Of a DNA stretch of 13,886 bases, positions 7,866-13,886 are shown one piece after another. The stretch lies in NCBI GenBank assembly GCA_947377625.1, contig CANCGR010000022.1, positions 1 through 13,886 on the forward strand, written 5' to 3'. Position numbers and translations under genes: made by a program. Every line of letters begins with the position of its first letter. The stretch's first letter is position 1. The DNA comes from Gammaproteobacteria bacterium (lineage in GTDB: Bacteria; Pseudomonadota; Gammaproteobacteria; Pseudomonadales; Pseudohongiellaceae). The notes beneath the pieces are model-generated. The model was not told the DNA's origin, searched no databases, and saw nothing but the letters and a program-made list of their open reading frames with translations.

Positions 7866-9968
7866 GTGACCGATATCGAATTACCGCTGCCGCCTTCGCC
7901 TGTCATCCGTCAGGATTTGACCTTGGCCAAGGGCGAAGTGAATCCCGACGGCAGTCCGGCGTGGGTACTGCATGATGAACTGAGCGGGCGTTATTTCCGG
8001 CTCGGGCAGTTGCAAATGGAATTGCTCAGCTATGTGGACGGTCGCACGGCCGATCAGATAGTCGAAGCCATGGCCACCGATTTGCAACACCATGTTGATG
8101 TTGGCGAAGTGGAAGAATTGTTCCGATTTCTGCGTGCCAACAATCTGGTCGACATGGATGCGCTACAGCATGAGTGGCGCCGTCAGCAGCTTGCCAACAA
8201 ACCTGGTCTGGCGAGCCGGCTGTTGATGTCCTATCTGTCGTTCCGGGTGCCGCTGTGGCGGCCTGACCGTTTTCTGCGCCGCACCCTGCGTTACGTTGCT
8301 TGGCTCGGCCAGCCACGCACACTGGCTTTCATTGGCGCGCTCGGTTTCATGGGGCTGGTGCTGGCCATGCAGAATTTTGCCGGTTTTACCGGCACTTTTC
8401 TGTATTTTTTCAATTTGCAGGGCTTCGTGTATTTTACGATTGCACTGTCATTGGTAAAGGTCCTGCACGAGTTCGGTCATGCCTATGCCACCGTTGCTAC
8501 CGGCTGCAAGGTGCCGGTGATGGGCGTGTCGTTCATTGTGATGTGGCCGGTGTTGTACACCGATACCTCCGATGCGTGGCGGCTGGAATCGCGACGCAAG
8601 CGTCTGATGATTGATGCTGCTGGCGTAATCGTTGAGCTGTCGCTGGCTGCACTGGCATTGTTGCTGTGGAGCGTGCTCGACGATGGCGTGCTGCGCAGTG
8701 TGTGTTTCGTGCTGGCCACCTCAACCTGGGTGTTGAGCCTTGGCATCAACCTCAATCCGCTGATGCGCTTTGATGGCTACTACTTGCTCAGCGATTACTG
8801 GCGCATGCCCAATCTGGAACAACGCTCGCAGGCACTGTCGCGCTGGTGGTTGCGCGAGTTTCTGTTTGGCCTGGGTGAACAGCCACCAGAGTCGCCGCAA
8901 CTACGCTTGATCGGCTATGCGATGGCGGTATGGGTATACCGCTTGTTGCTGTTCACCGGTATCGCGTTGGTGGTTTACCACATGTTCTTCAAGGTGATGG
9001 GCTTGGCGATGTTCAGCGTCGAAATCGTTTATTTCCTGGTGGCGCCGATCTGGCGCGAAGTCAAACGCTGGATCAGCCTGCACCAACGCCTGGTGTGGAA
9101 TTTCCAGACCAAGCGCAGCGTGGCATTGCTGGCCACCTTGCTGGCGATATTTCTGGTGCCCTGGCGCGGCACGGTGACGCTGCCAGCCATTTATCAAGCG
9201 ACTTATCACACCATTTATGCGAGCGCTGCCGGTCAGGTGGGCGCGATGCATGCGAGCGGTGGCCAGCAAGTGGCCAGTGGTGAGTTGCTGCTGCAACTGG
9301 TGTCGCCTGAGCTGGCATTTGATTTGCGGCAGGCGCAACACAAACTGGTCGAACTGCAATTTGAGCAGTCGTCAGTCGGCATTGATGCAACTGCGCGCAA
9401 GCGCGCGCTGGTGTCGTCCTCCGAGATGGAAACGCAGCAACAGCGTGTGGCCAGTTTACAGGCCAAGGTCAATCGGCTGCGTATTGTGGCGCCGGAAGCC
9501 GGTTACCTGACCGACATTGATCCGGGCTTGAAGGAAGGCATGTGGGTGGCAGAAGGTGCGCCACTGCTGGCGTTGGTCAATCCGCAAGCGCCCAGGTTGT
9601 TTGCCTACGCCGATGAAAACCAGCTGAGTCGTTTGCAAACCGGCCAGCAAGGCACGTTTTATCCGCAGGGTGGCGGGCGCAGCCCGTTTGACATCGAAGT
9701 GAGCGAAGTCGAATTTTCCGGCGTGCCGAAGATGGAGCAGCTCTACAGCGCGTCGGTGTTCGGCGGCAACGTGGCCGTGCGCAAGGCCAACAACGGCGAT
9801 CTGATTCCAGTCAACGCCACCTACCGCATTCGCATGCAACCGATGGAGCCGCCAGTGGTGGAGCGCGTGTTGCGCGGCACGGTCAAAGTGTCAGGGCCGA
9901 GTCAGAGCTTGGTGGTGCGCGCGTGGCTGTGGGCAGCGTCTTCGCTGTTGCGTGAGAGCGGGTTCTGA
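7866..9968 (+). CDS. PqqD-like/M50 site-2 zinc metalloprotease/HlyD-type fusion protein
   Basis: A GTG start at 7866 lies one base after the previous stop (TGAC-GTG). Residues about 15-100 resemble a PqqD-like winged helix (LHDELSGRYFRLGQLQMELL ... DVGEVEELFRFLRANNLVD). A polytopic membrane region follows, with helices near 150-170, 178-200, 253-272, 278-297, 351-372 and 418-433. It carries the M50 zinc site HEFGH (residues 201-205) and the distal motif NPLMRFDGYYLL (N297, D303), so all catalytic and zinc ligands look intact. Residues about 439-700 are HlyD-like, with a lipoyl half-motif (YASAAGQVGAM ... VASGELLLQLVSPE), a hairpin and the return RIVAPEAGYLTDI. Relatives are often annotated as putative peptide zinc metalloproteases, and YydH of the Bacillus epipeptide cluster is an M50 membrane protease. 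PqqD-like domains bind peptide leaders in RiPP systems, so this one may bind a substrate segment (inference). The substrate is unknown; the adhesin tail is one candidate. Confidence 0.9.
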   Translation: MTDIELPLPPSPVIRQDLTLAKGEVNPDGSPAWVLHDELSGRYFRLGQLQMELLSYVDGRTADQIVEAMATDLQHHVDVGEVEELFRFLRANNLVDMDALQHEWRRQQLANKPGLASRLLMSYLSFRVPLWRPDRFLRRTLRYVAWLGQPRTLAFIGALGFMGLVLAMQNFAGFTGTFLYFFNLQGFVYFTIALSLVKVLHEFGHAYATVATGCKVPVMGVSFIVMWPVLYTDTSDAWRLESRRKRLMIDAAGVIVELSLAALALLLWSVLDDGVLRSVCFVLATSTWVLSLGINLNPLMRFDGYYLLSDYWRMPNLEQRSQALSRWWLREFLFGLGEQPPESPQLRLIGYAMAVWVYRLLLFTGIALVVYHMFFKVMGLAMFSVEIVYFLVAPIWREVKRWISLHQRLVWNFQTKRSVALLATLLAIFLVPWRGTVTLPAIYQATYHTIYASAAGQVGAMHASGGQQVASGELLLQLVSPELAFDLRQAQHKLVELQFEQSSVGIDATARKRALVSSSEMETQQQRVASLQAKVNRLRIVAPEAGYLTDIDPGLKEGMWVAEGAPLLALVNPQAPRLFAYADENQLSRLQTGQQGTFYPQGGGRSPFDIEVSEVEFSGVPKMEQLYSASVFGGNVAVRKANNGDLIPVNATYRIRMQPMEPPVVERVLRGTVKVSGPSQSLVVRAWLWAASSLLRESGF

Positions 9969-10062
9969 GCAGGCACCTGGCGACGGCAATATTCTGCTGA
10001 CCGGCAATCCCGATTCACACAAGGTACGTACAGTTGGTAAATGACCAATATACGGCTTATCC
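9969..10062. other. 94-base gap between the protease and SOUL genes
   Basis: The only structure seen is a short inverted repeat, TTGGT (10034-10038) and ACCAA (10044-10048), with a 5-base loop. It has no following T-run, so it is not a good intrinsic terminator. Its position just ahead of the SOUL start would suit an operator, but it is short enough to be chance. No clear promoter or ribosome site was recognised. Confidence 0.3.
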
Positions 10063-10692
10063 ATGTTTCGCAAACTGATTCAACCAATACTGTCAGTGCT
10101 GGTGATTGCTTACTCGATTACCACCATGGCCACTGAAGAACCCGCCTACAAGTTGGTCGCTGTCAGCGGCGGAGTCGAGTATCGGCAATATGAACCCTAT
10201 CTCGTTGCTGAAACCGTTATTGAAGGTGAGTCAGATCGCGACAGCGCTTCCAACGAGGGCTTTCGTCGTCTTTTCAAATACATCAGTGGTGCTAACACCA
10301 CCAAGACCTCGATTGCCATGACCGCGCCTGTGCAGCAAACCCCGGGCCGCAAGATCGACATGACAGCGCCTGTGCAACAAACCTCGGCAGCGGATGGCTG
10401 GAAAGTGGGGTTTACCGTGCCGGCAGTGTTCACGCAGGCAACAGTGCCGCTGCCAACCAATCCGCAAGTGTCGATACGTGCCGTGCCAGGGCAGTTGATG
10501 GCGGTCTTGAAATATTCAGGCCGCTGGACCGACAAGAACCTGAAACAACACTCGGATGAATTGCTGCAAAAGCTGTCGGCGGCCGGTATTACCACTGCCG
10601 GCGACGTGATGAGCGCGGCCTACAATGCGCCGTTCACACCTCCCTTCATGCGGCGCAACGAAGTGATGATTGCTGTCGACAAGACTCCCTAG
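10063..10692 (+). CDS. SOUL heme-binding family protein, secreted
   Basis: The 209-residue product begins with a Sec-type signal peptide (MFRKLIQPILSVLVIAYS ...; likely cleavage after TTMA, about residue 23), placing it in the periplasm or envelope. SOUL-family marks follow: VEYRQYEPYLVAET, EGFRRLFKYISGAN, the twin IAMTAPV and IDMTAPV strands, and the C-terminal block NAPFTPPFMRRNEVMIAV, which is typical of bacterial members. The family includes heme-binding proteins, but many bacterial members are uncharacterised and the heme ligand is not identifiable here. Upstream in-frame codons run into a TGA at 10042, so 10063 is the first possible start, although its ribosome site is weak. It lies 94 bases after the protease gene on the same strand and may belong to a separate unit. 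Its stop shares CTAG with the convergent gene. Confidence 0.9.
   Translation: MFRKLIQPILSVLVIAYSITTMATEEPAYKLVAVSGGVEYRQYEPYLVAETVIEGESDRDSASNEGFRRLFKYISGANTTKTSIAMTAPVQQTPGRKIDMTAPVQQTSAADGWKVGFTVPAVFTQATVPLPTNPQVSIRAVPGQLMAVLKYSGRWTDKNLKQHSDELLQKLSAAGITTAGDVMSAAYNAPFTPPFMRRNEVMIAVDKTP
10689..10692. other. Shared CTAG: overlapping stop codons of convergent genes
   Basis: The palindrome CTAG supplies the TAG of the SOUL gene on the + strand (10690-10692) and the TAG of the methyltransferase-like gene on the - strand (10691-10689). There is therefore no intergenic space and no room for a conventional bidirectional terminator between the two reading frames. Each transcript must end inside, or antisense to, the other gene. 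Confidence 0.95.
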
Positions 10693-11468
10693 TCTTGGTC
10701 AGCACGCTTGCTGAATAACGCACACAGCTTGTATTCGAAATCCTCGTTTTTCTCGAATGGCTGCAGCGACCAGTCGGCATAGATGTTTGGCGGCAATTGT
10801 TCGGTCGGTATCGGAGTTGCGCGCAGACGATCAGTCCAGCCGCTATGAATGGCTTCGATGTTGGTGAGGATGGGGTTGTAGCCGTTGGCCTGCAGATCCT
10901 GCTTGATCAGCTGCGGATGAAAACCAGTGGTTACCAGCCAGCTGCTGTTGTAACGGCTCACTTGTGACAGCACTTGTGACTGAATTTCGGATGGCACATA
11001 GAGCAGGCAATTCAACAAGCACACCACATCAAAAATTTTGTCGGTAGTGAAACTGTCGAAGGCATTGGCGGGCAGAAATGTGGTTCTTGCCAACACGGCT
11101 GGCGTTGGCTTTACACTGCCATTGCTTTGCTGCAGATACTGCAGTTCTTCAGCGCTGCAGCCTTTGATGATTTCAAGCGGAAAACTGGCGGCTTTGGCGT
11201 AATCGACGAAGCCGGGTTGTTTGTCGGTGGCATAACAATGCAAGGTGAACTGCTGGTCGAGCTGGCGCGCCAGATATTGAATCACCAGTGAATACACTTC
11301 GGCGCCGATTGAGCAGGCGTGAAACAGCACGCTGATGTCCTTGCGCCCGCAGGCCAGCAACTGATCCAGCAAGGTGTCGAACAAAATGCGGTTGCGAAAA
11401 AACGCGGTGGTGCCAATGGCGTCACCGGTGGCAGGGCGCAAACGTATGGGGCCGGGGGTGGAAGACAT
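10689..11468 (-). CDS. CheR-like SAM-dependent methyltransferase-fold protein
   Basis: Read on the reverse strand, the product is about 259 residues from the ATG at 11468. Upstream in-frame starts (ATG at 11504 and 11513, GTG at 11519) would give up to 276 residues. I prefer 11468 because a perfect TATAAT for this strand (11508-11503) would lie inside the longer versions, though no start has a good ribosome site. CheR-like marks, numbered from 11468, are TTAFFRN near residue 20, the SAM loop VLFHACSIGAEVYS (47-60), an acidic residue after the second strand (D82 in CYATDKQPG), and DVVCLLNCLLYV (147-158), parallel to the CheR RNVLIYF block. The N-terminal helical domain of classic CheR is absent. 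No chemoreceptor, CheB or other chemotaxis gene is nearby, so the substrate is unknown. The glycine-poor SAM loop (SIGAEVYS) is similar to that of CheR. Confidence 0.75.
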   Translation of the reverse strand: MSSTPGPIRLRPATGDAIGTTAFFRNRILFDTLLDQLLACGRKDISVLFHACSIGAEVYSLVIQYLARQLDQQFTLHCYATDKQPGFVDYAKAASFPLEIIKGCSAEELQYLQQSNGSVKPTPAVLARTTFLPANAFDSFTTDKIFDVVCLLNCLLYVPSEIQSQVLSQVSRYNSSWLVTTGFHPQLIKQDLQANGYNPILTNIEAIHSGWTDRLRATPIPTEQLPPNIYADWSLQPFEKNEDFEYKLCALFSKRADQD

Positions 11469-11502
11469 GCAGCAAAACACGCGCGGTTCGGGAAGGGCCT
11501 GC

Positions 11503-11508
11503 ATTATA
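11503..11508 (-). promoter_or_regulatory. Candidate -10 element (TATAAT) for the methyltransferase-like gene
   Basis: On the reverse strand 11508-11503 reads TATAAT, an exact sigma-70 -10 consensus. A start near 11496 would leave about 28 bases of leader before the ATG at 11468. No good -35 hexamer lies 16-18 bases upstream, so the promoter may be weak or activator-dependent. The call rests on one hexamer and its position in a divergent gap. Confidence 0.45.
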
Positions 11509-11510
11509 CT
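11505..11510 (+). promoter_or_regulatory. Candidate -10 element (TATACT) for the TPR-glycosyltransferase gene
   Basis: TATACT matches the -10 consensus at five of six positions and overlaps the opposite-strand TATAAT by four bases. A start near 11517 would give about a 50-base leader before the ATG at 11568. No -35 match is obvious. Together the two hexamers look like a compact bidirectional promoter, but this is inferred from sequence only. Confidence 0.35.
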
Positions 11511-11557
11511 CATGCCCACTTTGCACCGATAAACTTCACTCGATGATGATCATTCAC

Positions 11558-11561
11558 AAGG
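11558..11561 (+). promoter_or_regulatory. Shine-Dalgarno site deciding the start of the TPR-glycosyltransferase gene
   Basis: AAGG ends six bases before the ATG at 11568, an ideal distance. A second in-frame ATG lies at 11574. The frame is closed upstream by a TGA at 11544-11546, so no longer version is possible. Confidence 0.6.
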
Positions 11562-11567
11562 CGCGGT

Positions 11568-13886
11568 ATGCGCATGGCTAAATCCGGCGACGCTGAAATC
11601 CGCCAGTGGTTTGCCCAGGCGCTGGCCATCCATCAACAAGGCAATCTGCAAGAAGCGGCGCGCCGCTATAAACTGATTCTTGATCAGCAACCTGACCATG
11701 CCGATGCGCTGCATCTGCTTGGCGTAGTTGCCCATCAGTTTGGCAAGCATGACAACGCCATCAACCTGATCAAGCTGGCGCTCAAGCTGCAACCCGCCAA
11801 TGCGGTTTTTCACTACAACCTCGCCAAAGCCTTGCAGGCCAATAACAGCCTTGCCGATGCCATTACCCACTATCAGCTAAGCCTGCAACACAACAGCAGT
11901 GATACCAATGCCTGGGCCAATCTGGCGGTTGCTTACCAGGATTCAGAACAAGTGGAGCAAGCCGTGCATGCCAACCGGCAGACACTGGCACTTGATGGCG
12001 ACCACCCGATTGCGCTGCTGAACCTCGGCACGCTGCTATCGCAAATCGGTGAATACGACGAGGCAGCTTTGCTGTTTGACCGCCTGCTGCACAAGCACCC
12101 GATGCACGCCGAAGCCCACACCAAGAAATCACTGATCAGGTTGCTGCAAGGCGATTTTGTGCGCGGCTGGCACGAGCATTACTGGATGTATTTCTCGGCC
12201 GATTTTGTCGGCAAGAATCCACCGCGAGTGATGCCGTTTCCCAAGTGGCGTGGCGAAGCGTTGCCTGACAACAGCACGCTGTTGATCAACGGTGACCAGG
12301 GCGTGGGTGATGTGGTGATGTTTGCCTCACTGCTGCCGGATGTGCTCAAACGTGTGCATAACGTGGTGCTCGAATGTGATCATCGGCTCATCACACTGTT
12401 CCAGCGCTCGTTTCCGGCTATCAAGATAATTCCCAAACTGGCGGAGCGCGATTTTTACTGGCAACAAGCGCTGGGGCCGCTGCGCTATCGCATCGACATT
12501 TCAGAACTGGCCAGTTTGTTTCGCAACAGCGAGGCTGATTTCCCGCTGCAAAATGCTTACCTCAAAGTTGACGATGCCAAGGTATTGGCATGGCAAACCC
12601 AACTGCGCAAACCCGGCACACGATTGACAGTAGGCATCTCATGGCGCGGCGGTCTGGATGCGCGCGCGCGGCAGGCACGCTCGATAGCGCTGGCCCATTG
12701 GCAGCCGCTGGCAGCGCTTCCGGGTGTGCAGCTGGTCAATCTGCAATACGGTGATCATGCTGCTGAGATCGCCGAATTCAATGCAGCGACAGGCAATGCA
12801 TTGCAAACCCATGCCAACGCCAATCCGATAGCAGACCTCAGCGATTTTGCTGCGTTGGTCAAAGCCCTGGATCTGGTCATCAGCATCGACAACACCACCG
12901 TGCATATTGCCGGCGCGTTGAATGTAAAGACCTGGCTGTTGCTACCGCTGGCCCATGACTGGCGCTGGTTGTTGCAGCGTGAAGACACACCCTGGTATGC
13001 CTCACTCACGCTGTGGCGCGCGGATGCGCTCGGTGCGCAAGCGCTACGTGCACAACTGGTGAAGGCAACCGCGCAGCTGGCAAGCATGCTGGTGGAGTGC
13101 GGTTCATCAGAACAATTGCAGAAATATTTTCCGGTGCAGCAACTTGATGCGGGCATCACGGTTGCTGTGGATGCCGCCATGCAAGCGCTGCCAATGCCGG
13201 CCAACTACGCGTTGCTGCTCAACGACACCTCGGCCTGGTATCACTGGGGTTGCTCGTGCACCTCACTGGCCATGCACGCACAACTGCGGGAAAAGTATCC
13301 GGCGGTGGTGTCGGTTCCCATCAGCGATACCAGGGCGCTGGCACCGTGCCCGCTGGAAGCAGCCCATTTTGATGACGATGCCTTCTATGCCGCATTTGCC
13401 GAGCGCAATGCGACGCTGGTCAAACGCATCCTGCACGCGGCGGTAGTCGTCATCAATGGCGAAGGCACGTTGCACGGGCTCAGTCATGCCAGTCTGTCGT
13501 TGCTGTATCTGGCGTACATCGCAAAAACCAGATTGCAAAGGAGAGTGTGCCTGATCAATCACTCCTGTTATCCCGATGGCAGTCGCCGCGATCCTGCAGC
13601 GCCTGCGTATTCGCTGTACCGGAAAGTGTATGCGCAACTGGATGTGATTGCGGTACGGGAAGCAGTCAGCCTGCAGGAACTGGTCAAGATGGGCATCGAG
13701 GCTGTGCAGAGTTTTGATTCGCTGCCGTTGTTCGTTGAAAACCAGTATCGGCAACCAGTGCCATCTGTACGCCGGAATTACATCGTGCTGGCCGGCTCTG
13801 TCAGCTGGGGCAAAGCAGTGACCGCAGAAATTGCCAAACTGCTCCAGCTGCTGACCGCTGCCAACATCCCGGTAAAAATCCTGGTC
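11568..13886 (+). CDS. TPR/GT9-like glycosyltransferase/polysaccharide pyruvyl transferase-like fusion, 3' end missing
   Basis: The frame stays open from the ATG at 11568 through all 773 codons to the window edge, so the protein is larger than shown. Residues about 13-195 are five or six TPR units (e.g. EAARRYKLILDQQPDHADAL, LLNLGTLLSQIGEYDEAALL). Residues about 205-500 match the GT9/heptosyltransferase-like domain found after TPRs in many proteobacterial proteins: FPKWRGEALPD (from 224), LLINGDQGVGDVVMFASLLP (usual form EQGxGDxxQF), VGISWRGG, and ISIDNTTVHIAGAL with HDWRWLL (about 438-468). Residues about 546-773 resemble polysaccharide pyruvyl transferases: NYALLLNDTSAWYHWGCSC, VINGEGTLHG (from 628) and IAVREAVSLQELVKMGI followed by FDSLPLF. 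The protein probably acts on cell-surface glycan or glycoprotein; donor and acceptor cannot be read. There is no signal peptide, so it is cytoplasmic. Two enzyme-like modules in one chain suggest sequential action, unless one is inactive. Confidence 0.85.
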   Translation, partial: MRMAKSGDAEIRQWFAQALAIHQQGNLQEAARRYKLILDQQPDHADALHLLGVVAHQFGKHDNAINLIKLALKLQPANAVFHYNLAKALQANNSLADAITHYQLSLQHNSSDTNAWANLAVAYQDSEQVEQAVHANRQTLALDGDHPIALLNLGTLLSQIGEYDEAALLFDRLLHKHPMHAEAHTKKSLIRLLQGDFVRGWHEHYWMYFSADFVGKNPPRVMPFPKWRGEALPDNSTLLINGDQGVGDVVMFASLLPDVLKRVHNVVLECDHRLITLFQRSFPAIKIIPKLAERDFYWQQALGPLRYRIDISELASLFRNSEADFPLQNAYLKVDDAKVLAWQTQLRKPGTRLTVGISWRGGLDARARQARSIALAHWQPLAALPGVQLVNLQYGDHAAEIAEFNAATGNALQTHANANPIADLSDFAALVKALDLVISIDNTTVHIAGALNVKTWLLLPLAHDWRWLLQREDTPWYASLTLWRADALGAQALRAQLVKATAQLASMLVECGSSEQLQKYFPVQQLDAGITVAVDAAMQALPMPANYALLLNDTSAWYHWGCSCTSLAMHAQLREKYPAVVSVPISDTRALAPCPLEAAHFDDDAFYAAFAERNATLVKRILHAAVVVINGEGTLHGLSHASLSLLYLAYIAKTRLQRRVCLINHSCYPDGSRRDPAAPAYSLYRKVYAQLDVIAVREAVSLQELVKMGIEAVQSFDSLPLFVENQYRQPVPSVRRNYIVLAGSVSWGKAVTAEIAKLLQLLTAANIPVKILV

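Noticed and set aside
6398..7906. A 502-codon open frame on the - strand opposite the GAF-HlyD gene
   Set aside because: Its translation is rich in His, Gln and Arg with no recognisable motif, and it lies entirely antisense to well-supported + strand genes. It is a codon-bias shadow in a GC-rich region.
9969..10062. A small peptide gene serving as a RiPP-like substrate for the PqqD-M50 protein
   Set aside because: I found no short frame with a start, ribosome site and plausible leader in this gap or in the 49-base gap before the TolC-like gene.
10316..10374. Internal duplication MTAPVQQT...MTAPVQQT in the SOUL protein as a recent repeat
   Set aside because: Paired MTAPV strands are a normal feature of bacterial SOUL-family proteins, so this is not a novel duplication.
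11541..11557. Fur-box-like GATGATGATCATTC sequence ahead of the TPR-glycosyltransferase gene
   Set aside because: It contains the short palindrome ATGATCAT but only partial agreement with the Fur consensus, and no iron-related gene sits next to it on that side. I judge it chance similarity.

Overview
The window looks like the chromosome of a Gram-negative proteobacterium, most likely a gammaproteobacterium. It carries an outer-membrane TolC-type lipoprotein, periplasmic HlyD-type adaptors, signal peptides and a lipobox, with moderately high GC and dense coding. I cannot name the species. There are no RNA genes, insertion sequences, CRISPR arrays or gene-free stretches over about 100 bases.

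Region 1 (1-9968, + strand) is one apparent export and adhesion locus. It opens with the 3' part of a giant repetitive surface protein (1-3516). This shows 99-residue Ig-like repeats with an exact 297-bp period, then cadherin/VCBS-like repeats, two DUF11-like domains, a dystroglycan-type cadherin-like domain, a charged Gly/Asp/Lys tract and a distinctive 43-residue tail. After 49 bases comes a tightly packed four-gene set: a TolC-like lipoprotein with an NTF2-like domain fused to its C-terminus (3566-5725), a short secreted HlyD-type adaptor (5794-6534), a GAF-like/one-TM-helix/HlyD-type protein (6536-7864), and a 700-residue fusion of a PqqD-like domain, an M50 (site-2) zinc protease and an HlyD-type domain (7866-9968). 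The last two junctions are identical in form (stop TGA, one C, then the start codon), which suggests translational coupling. The proposal is that these four proteins form a cell-envelope conduit that exports, processes or anchors the large surface protein. No ABC ATPase, RND permease or other obvious motor is visible, and the surface protein shows no RTX repeats, so this is not a textbook type I secretion system. This is the most interesting part of the window.

Region 2 (10063-11519) holds a secreted SOUL/heme-binding-family protein on the + strand, converging on a CheR-like SAM methyltransferase-fold protein on the - strand. Their two stop codons share a single CTAG.

Region 3 (11503-13886) starts with a divergent promoter patch between the methyltransferase-like gene and a large + strand gene. 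That gene encodes TPRs, a GT9-like glycosyltransferase domain and a polysaccharide pyruvyl transferase-like domain. It has no stop before the window edge, so at least 773 codons are present. Its proximity to the surface protein makes a role in surface glycan or adhesin glycosylation conceivable, but nothing in the sequence shows this directly.
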